Of a stretch of 8,838 nucleotides of DNA, positions 1 through 6,032 are shown in pieces. The notes under the pieces are model-generated. The model was not told the origin of the DNA and did not search any database. It saw only the letters and a list, made by a program, of their open reading frames with translations. The translations under genes were made by a program, and so were the position numbers. The stretch spans positions 1 through 8,838 of the forward strand of contig JAUWEO010000061.1 of the NCBI GenBank assembly GCA_030608245.1, given 5' to 3'. Each line of letters begins with the position of its first letter. Positions within the stretch are counted from its first letter, which is position 1. This stretch comes from Candidatus Latescibacterota bacterium (lineage in GTDB: Bacteria; Latescibacterota; MVCY01).

Positions 1-1668
1 CCTGTGGATATACATCCTACCCAGAAAAAACCCGCCCTTGAGGTCGTGATGACAATGCTCCATGCTGGCGGTAAATTCGACACGAAGACCTATCGAGTCT
101 CGGGAGGGCTCCACGGGGTGGGCGTTTCGGTGGTTAACGCCCTCTCTCTTTGGTGTGAGGTTGAGGTCTGGCGCGAAGGGAAAGGATACCTCCAACGTTA
201 CCATCAAGGGACACCTGAGGCGGAAGTAAAAGAGATCGGAGAGACAGAACACTCCGGGACGAAGGTTTCCTTCCTCCCGGACCCGGAGATATTTGAAGTT
301 ACCGATTTCAGCTTTGATGTTCTTTCCCACCGGCTCAGAGAGCTTGCCTTTCTCACTCCGGGGGTGCATATCTCCATCAAGGACCAAAAAAGTGATAAGG
401 AACACATCTTCCAATACGATGGAGGCATTTCCTCTTTTGTCGAGTACCTGGATGAGGAGAGGAACTCCCTTCATCAGCCTCCCATATACTTTGAGCGCAA
501 GCGAGATGCTATCTCTGTTGAGGTAGCGATGCAGTACACTGAGTCCTACTCTGAAAATATCTTCACCTATGTGAATAACGTGAGTACAGTAGAGGGGGGG
601 ACGCATCTTATCGGGTTCAAAGCCGCCTTGACGCGTGTTTTTAATGTCCATGCCCAGAGGGAAAACGCACTTAAAGCAATAACGACCTCATTGTCTGGCG
701 AGGATGTCAGAGAAGGGCTCACGGCGGTGCTAAGCATTAAAATGCCCGATCCCCAGTTCGAGGGGCAGACGAAAACCAAACTGGGCAACAGCAATATCAG
801 GGGGATTGTTGAATCTCTGGTGACAGAAAGCCTTATGGAGTTTTTCGAAGAGAATCCCTCGGTGGTGCAGAAGATCTTGTTGAAGTCCATCGAAGCAGCC
901 AGGGCCAGAGAGGCGGCTCGACGGGCCAGAGAACTCACCCGACGCAAGACAGCCTTAGCCAGCAATAGCCTGCCGGGTAAACTGGCCGACTGCTCCAGCA
1001 AAGACCCAGAGGAATGTGAGATATTCTTAGTGGAAGGTGACTCTGCAGGCGGTTCGGCTAAACAAGGAAGAGATCGTCGCTTCCAGGCTATCCTGCCCCT
1101 GTGGGGAAAGATGCTTAATGTCGAAAAAGCAAGAATTGACAAAGTCTTAGATAATGATAAGTTGGAACCCATTATCACCGCCTTAGGTGCTGGTATCGCG
1201 GAAGAGTGTAATCCCCAAAAGCTTCGCTATAACAGGATTATAATCATGGCCGATGCAGATGTAGACGGTTCGCACATCCGCACCCTTATCCTCACCTTCT
1301 TTTTCCGATATATGCGCAGCCTTCTCGAGAAAGGCCATATCTGTATTGCTCAACCTCCGTTATTCTCTATCCGAAAGGGGAAGAAAGAGGAATACGCCTA
1401 CAACGAAGAGGAAAGAGAAGCTGTTATTCGTCGCTTAGGGGAAGACAAGGGAATTATTGTCCAGCGCTACAAAGGATTGGGCGAGATGAATCCGGAGCAG
1501 CTCTGGAAGACCACTATGAATCCTGAAACCCGAATGCTGTTGAAAGTGACCTTAGAGGATGCTGTGGAGGCAGAGAAAGTGTTCTCCACTCTTATGGGGG
1601 GACAAGTCGAGCCTCGGCGAAAATTCATTGAAGAGAACGCTAAGTACGTGCAAAACTTAGATGTATAG
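1..1668 (+). CDS. gyrB: DNA gyrase subunit B, 5'-truncated by window edge
   Basis: ATPase and TOPRIM subunit of DNA gyrase, which together with GyrA introduces negative supercoils using ATP. The frame is open from base 1 to the TAG at 1666-1668, giving 555 residues. It enters just after the GRGI part of the ATP site, so about 75-80 N-terminal residues (including the usual catalytic Glu and Asp73-type residues) lie outside the window. Visible landmarks are the GHKL glycine loop GGLHGVG (103-123), the transducer motif QTKTKLG (766-786), TOPRIM EGDSAGG (1033-1053), the metal-binding DADVDGSH (1252-1275) and QRYKGLGEMNP (from 1462). The end NLDV is typical of GyrB. There is no large insertion in the TOPRIM region, so this is the short type (estimated about 635 residues in full). 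ParE is the alternative, but the adjacent full-length gyrA supports GyrB. PLWGK replaces the PLKGK or PLRGK seen in well-known gyrases. Confidence 0.97.
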   Translation, partial: PVDIHPTQKKPALEVVMTMLHAGGKFDTKTYRVSGGLHGVGVSVVNALSLWCEVEVWREGKGYLQRYHQGTPEAEVKEIGETEHSGTKVSFLPDPEIFEVTDFSFDVLSHRLRELAFLTPGVHISIKDQKSDKEHIFQYDGGISSFVEYLDEERNSLHQPPIYFERKRDAISVEVAMQYTESYSENIFTYVNNVSTVEGGTHLIGFKAALTRVFNVHAQRENALKAITTSLSGEDVREGLTAVLSIKMPDPQFEGQTKTKLGNSNIRGIVESLVTESLMEFFEENPSVVQKILLKSIEAARAREAARRARELTRRKTALASNSLPGKLADCSSKDPEECEIFLVEGDSAGGSAKQGRDRRFQAILPLWGKMLNVEKARIDKVLDNDKLEPIITALGAGIAEECNPQKLRYNRIIIMADADVDGSHIRTLILTFFFRYMRSLLEKGHICIAQPPLFSIRKGKKEEYAYNEEEREAVIRRLGEDKGIIVQRYKGLGEMNPEQLWKTTMNPETRMLLKVTLEDAVEAEKVFSTLMGGQVEPRRKFIEENAKYVQNLDV

Positions 1669-1738
1669 TTTATCGTCTTGAAGCACTTACCCTGCCACGA
1701 AGAGTCAGCCCTTAGAGGTGTACCCCGGCCTTAGTGTG

Positions 1739-1767
1739 GTAGAGACGACCCGGCGGGGCGTCTCTAC
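1739..1767. repeat. 29-bp GTAG...CTAC palindromic repeat (REP-like hairpin)
   Basis: The left arm GTAGAGACG (1739-1747) pairs perfectly with CGTCTCTAC (1759-1767). After one A/G mismatch, CCC (1749-1751) pairs with GGG (1755-1757) around a GGC loop. The hairpin lies between gyrB and gyrA and is not followed by a T-run, so it is not a canonical intrinsic terminator. The GTAG foot resembles that of REP elements. From memory, similar GTAGAGACG...CGTCTCTAC repeats are dispersed in other bacterial genomes; only one copy is visible here, so its repeat status is inferred. Confidence 0.7.
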
Positions 1768-1778
1768 GATATATCGTA
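1765..1778. promoter_or_regulatory. 14-bp perfect AT-rich palindrome upstream of gyrA
   Basis: TACGATA followed directly by TATCGTA forms an uninterrupted dyad about 80 bp before the gyrA start. It shares its first three bases with the right arm of the hairpin at 1739-1767. It could be a protein-binding operator, or simply the flank where the repeat inserted. No supporting promoter boxes are convincing, so the regulatory role is a guess; the symmetry itself is certain. Confidence 0.35.
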
Positions 1779-1846
1779 TAGGTTATTCAACTCCCCATTC
1801 TTCGACAGGATTTCACCAATCACCAGCTAAAAGATATAGGATTAAG

Positions 1847-1852
1847 AAAGGA
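1847..1852 (+). promoter_or_regulatory. gyrA ribosome binding site
   Basis: AAAGGA lies five bases before the ATG at 1858. It is a moderate Shine-Dalgarno match. It supports this ATG, which is also the position where homology to the GyrA N-terminus begins. Confidence 0.65.
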
Positions 1853-1857
1853 AAGAA

Positions 1858-4329
1858 ATGACTTCTCGCAGTGGTAAACTGATACCGGTCTACATTGAAG
1901 ATGAGATGAAGAGGTCTTATCTCGATTATTCTATGAGTGTAATTGTCTCCCGGGCGTTGCCTGATGTGAAGGATGGTCTTAAGCCTTCTCAGAGGCGCAT
2001 TTTAGTGGCTATGAACGACCTAAACCTCACCCCTGGGCGACAGCACCGTAAATGCGCTAAGATAGCTGGAGACACCTCAGGCAATTACCACCCCCACGGG
2101 GAGGCAGTGATCTACCCTACCCTGGTCAGAATGGCTCAGAAATTCAATTTGCGCTATCCCTTAGTGAATGGCCAGGGCAACTTCGGCTCAGTGGACGGTG
2201 ACCCCCCAGCGGCGATGCGATACACCGAGGCCCGGATGGATCACTTTGCAGTTGAACTGTTGGAGGATTTGGACAAAGAGACGGTTGACTTTGTACCCAA
2301 TTACGATGAGACTCGCACCGAGCCTACGCTGCTGCCGGCGAGGTTCCCCAACCTTATTTGCAACGGCTGTTCTGGGATAGCCGTGGGAATGGCGACCAAT
2401 ATTCCCCCCCACAACCTCAACGAAGTGGTAGACGGATTGGTAGCCCTCATAGACAACCCCGAGCTTGGTGATGAGGAACTTATGCAGTATGTAAAAGGGC
2501 CAGATTTTCCCACCGGGGCAATTATATATGGCAAAGAGGGTATTAGAGAAGCATACCTGACCGGCAGAGGGAAGGTCACTCTGAGGGCGCGGGTAGAGCT
2601 GGAAGAAGAAAAGGGGGAACACCAGAAAATCGTCATCACGGAGATTCCTTTTCAGGTGAATAAGGCAGACCTTCTGGAGAACATGGCTTATCTCATTAGA
2701 GAAAAGAAAATAGAGGGGATTACTGATCTCCGAGACGAGTCAGACCGAAAGGGGATGCGGATTGTAATCGAGTTGCGCAAGGAGACTGTCTCCTCGATTG
2801 TCCTCAATTTCCTTTACGCGCACACCTCCCTGCAGACTACCTTCGGTGCTATTATGCTGGCCTTAGTAGATGGTCAGCCGAAGGTGCTTAGTTTAAAACA
2901 GATACTTTCTCTTTTCCTTCAGCACCGCCACCAGGTGGTAACCCGCCGCACCCAATTCGAGTTGAACAAGGCAGAAAAAAGGGCACATATCCTAGAGGGA
3001 CTGAAAATTGCTCTCCAGAATATTGATGAGATTATCTCTATTATCAGAGAGGCGCAGGATTCCGCAGTAGCAAAGGAGCTTTTGTGCCAGAAGTTCTCTC
3101 TGTCTGAAATACAGGCCCAGGCGATTTTAGATATGCGGCTGGGGCGATTAACCCGCTTAGAACAGGATAAAGTAGAAGAGGAATATCAGGAGCTTCTGAA
3201 ATATATCGGTGAGTGCAAGCACCTACTGGCAGACTACTCCCAGAGAATGGAGGTAATAAAGAGAGAACTTTTAGAATTAAAGCAGAAGTACGGAGATGCC
3301 CGGAGGTCAGAGATTGTTGAAGAAACTGTGGGGCATATTTCTATAGAAGACTTGATAGCTGAAGAAGAGATGGCGGTCACCATTTCTCACTCAGGGTACA
3401 TTAAACGTCTGGCGTTAGACACTTACAGACGCCAGCACCGGGGTGGATTTGGAGTCAGAGGAATGGCCACCAAAGATGAGGACTTCGTCGAGCACTTAGT
3501 TATCGCCTCTACCCACGACTGGATACTTTTCCTCACTGACAGAGGTCAGTGTTACTGGCTGAAGGTCTACGAAATTCCGGAAGGCAGCCGTATCTCCAAG
3601 GGGCGTTCCATAGTGAACCTGTTGAAAGTGAGAAACGAGGAGACGATTACTGCCTTTGTGCCGGTCAAGCAGTTTGATGCTCAGTATTTTCTTACCATAG
3701 CCACGGGCAAGGGGGTCATTAAGAAGACTAACCTGGCAGCCTACAGTTCCCCTCGAAAAGGTGGTATCCGGGCTATCTCGCTTACTTCAGACGACACGGT
3801 GATTACCGCAGCTCTTACCGATGGCAAAAAAGATATCCTACTGGCTGGCGGAAATGGTCGGGCCATTCGGTTTCACGAGACAGAGGTGAGAGAAACAGGA
3901 AGATCTGCCCAGGGGGTCAGGGGGATGAGGCTCTCCGAAGACGACAGGGTGGTAGAAATGGTCATTGCTGAGCAACTCCAAGCCCCTCAGACTAAGAAGA
4001 GTAGTGCCGATGAGGAGTACCTTCTCTCTGTCTCCGAGAATGGTTATGGCAAGAAGACAAAAATAGCAGGTTATCCCCTTACCCATCGAGGGGGCAAGGG
4101 AGTTATCTCTGCTAAGGTTACCCCCAGGAATGGGAAAGTGGTGGCAGCGGAGAAAGTGAGAAAGCAGGATGAGGTGATGATCATCTCTCAGGGGGGGAAA
4201 CTAATCCGCCTGGCAGTTAGGAATATTCGCACAACAGCCAGCAGGAATACCCAGGGGGTTAAACTGGTCAGCCTAAGAAAAGACAAAGTGATAGATGTAG
4301 CTACAGTGGTCTCCGAGCGCAATCGTTGA
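1858..4329 (+). CDS. gyrA: DNA gyrase subunit A, complete
   Basis: DNA-cleaving and wrapping subunit of gyrase, 823 residues, a usual GyrA length. Residue numbers coincide with E. coli in the core: Arg121 and catalytic Tyr122 in AAMRYTEAR, and Ile174 in GIAVGMATNIPPHN. The quinolone-determining region reads HPHGEAVIYPTLVRMAQ, so position 83 is Ala and position 87 is Pro rather than Ser and Asp/Glu. A coiled-coil region follows (about 350-480), then a C-terminal beta-pinwheel (about 495-823). The canonical GyrA-box is QHRGGFG at 526-532 instead of Q(R/K)RGG(R/K)G, while a later blade carries THRGGKG at 742-748. There is no acidic C-terminal tail like that of E. coli. ParC is unlikely because of the full pinwheel and the adjacent gyrB. 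The gene starts 189 bp after gyrB, so the two may be co-transcribed or gyrA may have its own promoter. Confidence 0.98.
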   Translation: MTSRSGKLIPVYIEDEMKRSYLDYSMSVIVSRALPDVKDGLKPSQRRILVAMNDLNLTPGRQHRKCAKIAGDTSGNYHPHGEAVIYPTLVRMAQKFNLRYPLVNGQGNFGSVDGDPPAAMRYTEARMDHFAVELLEDLDKETVDFVPNYDETRTEPTLLPARFPNLICNGCSGIAVGMATNIPPHNLNEVVDGLVALIDNPELGDEELMQYVKGPDFPTGAIIYGKEGIREAYLTGRGKVTLRARVELEEEKGEHQKIVITEIPFQVNKADLLENMAYLIREKKIEGITDLRDESDRKGMRIVIELRKETVSSIVLNFLYAHTSLQTTFGAIMLALVDGQPKVLSLKQILSLFLQHRHQVVTRRTQFELNKAEKRAHILEGLKIALQNIDEIISIIREAQDSAVAKELLCQKFSLSEIQAQAILDMRLGRLTRLEQDKVEEEYQELLKYIGECKHLLADYSQRMEVIKRELLELKQKYGDARRSEIVEETVGHISIEDLIAEEEMAVTISHSGYIKRLALDTYRRQHRGGFGVRGMATKDEDFVEHLVIASTHDWILFLTDRGQCYWLKVYEIPEGSRISKGRSIVNLLKVRNEETITAFVPVKQFDAQYFLTIATGKGVIKKTNLAAYSSPRKGGIRAISLTSDDTVITAALTDGKKDILLAGGNGRAIRFHETEVRETGRSAQGVRGMRLSEDDRVVEMVIAEQLQAPQTKKSSADEEYLLSVSENGYGKKTKIAGYPLTHRGGKGVISAKVTPRNGKVVAAEKVRKQDEVMIISQGGKLIRLAVRNIRTTASRNTQGVKLVSLRKDKVIDVATVVSERNR

Positions 4330-4377
4330 ATTTTAGGAATGTCTCTTTCTTGAAAGGTCTATCGCTGAACCAGGGCA

Positions 4378-4437
4378 CAAAGAGAGAAGAGACAGTTATT
4401 TGACCATTAAACAAGATCTTCTGTCTTTGCATCTTTG
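4378..4437. repeat. Imperfect inverted repeat between gyrA and the lipoprotein gene
   Basis: CAAAGAGAGAAGAGACAG (4378-4395) and CTGTCTTTGCATCTTTG (4421-4437) are imperfectly complementary. They pair as AGACAG with CTGTCT and CAAAG with CTTTG, with a mismatched middle. The right arm overlaps a tandem duplication of CTTTGCAT (4425-4440). A competing 7-bp stem pairs GTCTCTT (4341-4347) with AAGAGAC (4387-4393). This could be a decayed dispersed repeat or leader structure; support is weak. Confidence 0.3.
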
Positions 4438-4474
4438 CATTCAAATCAAAGGTAAGGACTTCGCGTGGCAAGAA

Positions 4475-4480
4475 AAGGAG
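4475..4480 (+). promoter_or_regulatory. Ribosome binding site fixing the lipoprotein start
   Basis: AAGGAG lies six bases before the ATG at 4487. The same frame is open 29 codons further upstream (from 4400), but that extension lacks a comparable site. It would also bury the signal peptide inside the protein. This site therefore decides the start. Confidence 0.8.
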
Positions 4481-4486
4481 TTAAGT

Positions 4487-4990
4487 ATGAAGATAGTCTA
4501 TTCCTGTCTGACAATAGCAGTGTTCTTGTTTGTTGGCTCTGGATGTGGGGAAAAATCTGCGGAGGAGCTTTATAGAGATGCTCAAAAAGCGGCGGCCGAC
4601 TCTTCGACATACGCCAAGTCGGAGAAACTGTTCCAGAAATTACTTGCCAAGTATCCAGAGGATCAAAGGTGCGACGACGCCCTATTTGCTTTGGCTCAGA
4701 TTGCGGTGAACAGAGGCCAAGCGGAGGAGGCGGTGGCCGAGTATGAACAGTTACTGGATCAGCATCCTCAGAGCGATATGTGTTACAAGGCGCAGTTTAT
4801 GATTGGATTTATATATTCAGAGATGCTTAACGACTACCCTAAGGCGAGTTCGGCCTATCAGAAGGTGATCGAGAGCTACCCCGACTGTGACCTGGTTGAC
4901 TCTGCCAAATGGATGATCGCGAATATGGGGAAAGGTCTCGAGGAGGCAGGTGCATTTGATTCGGAGAAAACCAAAGAAGGTACTCAGTAG
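4487..4990 (+). CDS. Small TPR-repeat lipoprotein (BamD/YbgF-like)
   Basis: 167-residue predicted lipoprotein. Residues 1-20 form a signal peptide with a hydrophobic core (about 8-16) and a lipobox VGSGC, giving the acylated Cys20. Gly21 rather than Asp follows, which in enteric bacteria would allow export to the outer membrane. The rest is helical TPR-type sequence with three recognisable repeats, about 24-57, 62-95 and 99-133, each ending in a Tyr-Pro or His-Pro turn, then a last partial helix (136-147) and a charged tail. The pattern of F-K-L-x-x-K-Y-P followed by A-x-F-x-L-A resembles BamD (outer-membrane beta-barrel assembly) and the C-terminal part of YbgF/CpoB. BamD is usually about 240 residues with five repeats, so this protein is shorter, and I do not assign that function. 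It probably acts as a periplasm-facing protein-interaction scaffold. The next gene begins 51 bp downstream, so the two may share a transcript. Confidence 0.85.
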   Translation: MKIVYSCLTIAVFLFVGSGCGEKSAEELYRDAQKAAADSSTYAKSEKLFQKLLAKYPEDQRCDDALFALAQIAVNRGQAEEAVAEYEQLLDQHPQSDMCYKAQFMIGFIYSEMLNDYPKASSAYQKVIESYPDCDLVDSAKWMIANMGKGLEEAGAFDSEKTKEGTQ

Positions 4991-5026
4991 AATGTGACAG
5001 TTCAGCCACCAAGACAGTATTTCGTG

Positions 5027-5032
5027 AGGAGG
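5027..5032 (+). promoter_or_regulatory. Strong ribosome binding site fixing a GTG start
   Basis: AGGAGG followed by more G residues lies nine bases before the GTG at 5042. An in-frame GTG at 4994, four bases after the previous stop, has no well-placed Shine-Dalgarno. The extra 16 residues it would add look like translated leader, so 5042 is preferred. Confidence 0.8.
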
Positions 5033-5041
5033 GGGACAATA

Positions 5042-5791
5042 GTGAGAATTGAGAGCGTGCTGACAGTATCTGAATCCAAGAGACTCATCGCCAAAGGTGT
5101 TAAGGAACTCGAGATCGTTAAGAAAGCTTTAAGAGACGGAATGGTGAGCGTGGCTATGGGTACCACTAACACCTATGTGGCCGAGGAACTGACCGGCCAA
5201 AAGATTGCAAAGTTCAGTTACACCACCGGTCTGACTCTGCCCAGGGTGAGCGAGAAAAGGCCCCATCTGAATATTCCCAAAAGGCCGGCAGTGGTATTTC
5301 GAAAGGGCAAGTTGGTGGAGGGGTTGTCCGTGAATGACTCCGTTGGGGAGCTTAAGGCTGATGACGTTTTCATCAAGGGGGCAAATGCCCTAAACTACAC
5401 AGAGAAGGTGGCGGGTGTCCTTGTTGGGGATCCCGCTGGAGGGACTGTTGGCAATGCCATTGGCCCTCTGATTGGCCGTAAGGTACATCTGGTTATTCCC
5501 ATCGGGTTAGAGAAATGTATTCCCTTTGATATCACCGAGTTAAGTCGCCAGATAGCCCTTACCTCAGAGGCAAATGTCACCTCTCTTTTCCCGGTTACTG
5601 GGGTGATAGTGACGGAAATCGAGGCCTTAGAGACCTTGGTCGATGTGCGGGTGGTGCAAGTTGCCGCCGGTGGAGTAGCCGGAGCTGAAGGTTCGGTGAG
5701 GCTGCAGATTGAGGGGAAAAAGGGAGAAATCGAGAAGGTGGAAAGAATTTTAGAGGGGATTTATGGGGAGGAGGAGTTTGGGGTATCCTGA
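5042..5791 (+). CDS. Conserved-looking protein of unknown function, possible NagB/RpiA/CoA-transferase-like fold
   Basis: 249-residue soluble protein with no signal peptide or membrane segment; I do not recognise a named family. Visible features are a helical N-terminus (10-31), the motif MGTTNTYVAEE (39-49), GANAL (113-117), a glycine-rich GDPAGGTVG (129-137), a hydrophobic strand VHLVIPIGLE (148-157) followed by Cys159, and a C-terminal AAGGVAGAEG (208-217) before a charged helix. A small-residue turn after a strand (GTTN), a later D-V-F-I-K-G-A-N-A and a G-T-x-G segment before a beta strand recall the NagB/RpiA/CoA-transferase and eIF2B-like superfamily. This is inference from pattern only. 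If correct it might bind a sugar phosphate, nucleotide or CoA-type ligand. The gene follows the TPR lipoprotein by 51 bp and ends before a repeat-rich gap, so it is probably the last gene of its transcript. The GTG start is set by a strong upstream AGGAGG. Confidence 0.85.
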   Translation: MRIESVLTVSESKRLIAKGVKELEIVKKALRDGMVSVAMGTTNTYVAEELTGQKIAKFSYTTGLTLPRVSEKRPHLNIPKRPAVVFRKGKLVEGLSVNDSVGELKADDVFIKGANALNYTEKVAGVLVGDPAGGTVGNAIGPLIGRKVHLVIPIGLEKCIPFDITELSRQIALTSEANVTSLFPVTGVIVTEIEALETLVDVRVVQVAAGGVAGAEGSVRLQIEGKKGEIEKVERILEGIYGEEEFGVS

Positions 5792-5830
5792 TAGATCATC
5801 CAGGGATCTCATTGGTGGCGAAGTAATTTC

Positions 5831-5901
5831 GTAGGTTGGGGCAAGCGTAACGAACCCAAAAAAAGGCGGAATGTTGGGTTTCGTCCCTCAACCCAACCTA
5901 C
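5831..5901. repeat. Pair of inverted REP-like units (BIME-like element)
   Basis: The element begins with GTAGGTTGGG and ends with CCCAACCTAC. The right half, read on the minus strand, is a textbook REP unit: foot GTAG (5901-5898), stem GTTGGGTT (5897-5890), a nine-base loop, and the perfect complement AACCCAAC (5880-5873). The left half on the + strand has the same GTAG foot (5831-5834) but a decayed stem TTGGG/CCCAA (5836-5840/5855-5859). The two units face each other around an A-rich spacer with AAAAAAAGG. From memory, GTAGGTTGGGTT-type repeats are widespread in unrelated bacteria. The element lies 40 bp after the stop of the unknown gene. Confidence 0.8.
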
Positions 5902-5904
5902 AAG

Positions 5905-5928
5905 CTATCCCTGCCTTTTTGGGGATAG
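5905..5928. repeat. Small hairpin with T-rich loop
   Basis: CTATCCC (5905-5911) pairs perfectly with GGGATAG (5922-5928) around a ten-base loop containing TTTTT. An alternative stem CTGCC/GGCAG (5911-5915/5933-5937) competes with it. The T-run is in the loop rather than after the stem, so it is not a standard terminator on the + strand. Confidence 0.45.
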
Positions 5929-5963
5929 GGAGGGCAGAAAACAAACCTGCTTAGCATGTTAAT

Positions 5964-5992
5964 CCTCCCGCAGGTTCCGAACCTGCGGGAGG
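5964..5992. repeat. 29-bp perfect palindrome (14-bp arms, 1-base centre)
   Basis: CCTCCCGCAGGTTC (5964-5977) and GAACCTGCGGGAGG (5979-5992) are exact reverse complements around one C at 5978. This gives a very stable GC-rich hairpin 40 bp before the ABC ATPase start. It lacks both the GTAG foot of the other repeats and a following T-run (TTATCACA follows). It could be another dispersed intergenic palindrome, or could lower read-through into the ABC operon; function is unknown. Confidence 0.75.
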
Positions 5993-6017
5993 TTATCACA
6001 GTAAATCCTTAGACACG

Positions 6018-6024
6018 AAGGGAG
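6018..6024 (+). promoter_or_regulatory. Ribosome binding site fixing a TTG start
   Basis: AAGGGAG lies eight bases before the TTG at 6033. The encoded MIEVEHLSKYFG is the normal beginning of an ABC ATPase of this family, so the rare TTG start is well supported. Confidence 0.75.
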
Positions 6025-6032
6025 CGGGCATC

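Noticed and set aside
567..1178. 203-codon open frame on the minus strand
   Set aside because: It lies wholly within gyrB, whose + strand frame carries conserved TOPRIM motifs. The antisense product has low-complexity Ser/Leu composition and no recognisable domain.
1739..1767. Intrinsic terminator for gyrB
   Set aside because: The stem is stable, but no T-run follows it (GATATATCG instead), so a repeat element is the better description.
2188..2639. Two minus-strand open frames opposite gyrA
   Set aside because: They are antisense shadows of a strongly conserved gyrA core, with no motifs of their own.
4175..4186. GATGATCATC palindrome
   Set aside because: It is a short dyad inside the gyrA coding sequence, explained by codons for Asp/Met/Ile/Ile.
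4400..4428. Possible promoter with TTGACC at 4400-4405
   Set aside because: At a 17-bp spacing the -10 position reads GTCTTT, a poor match. No better box is within range.
4400..4486. N-terminal extension of the TPR lipoprotein to an upstream start
   Set aside because: It would place the signal peptide and lipobox internally, it lacks a ribosome site, and it covers the imperfect inverted repeat. ATG 4487 has AAGGAG at good spacing.
4994..5041. Upstream GTG start for the unknown protein
   Set aside because: It has no well-placed Shine-Dalgarno, whereas GTG 5042 has AGGAGG nine bases away. The extra residues include the translated ribosome site itself.
5951..5962. TTAGCATGTTAA as an operator-like dyad
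   Set aside because: Symmetry is broken at two positions and there is no associated promoter. A match this short is expected by chance in AT-rich spacer.
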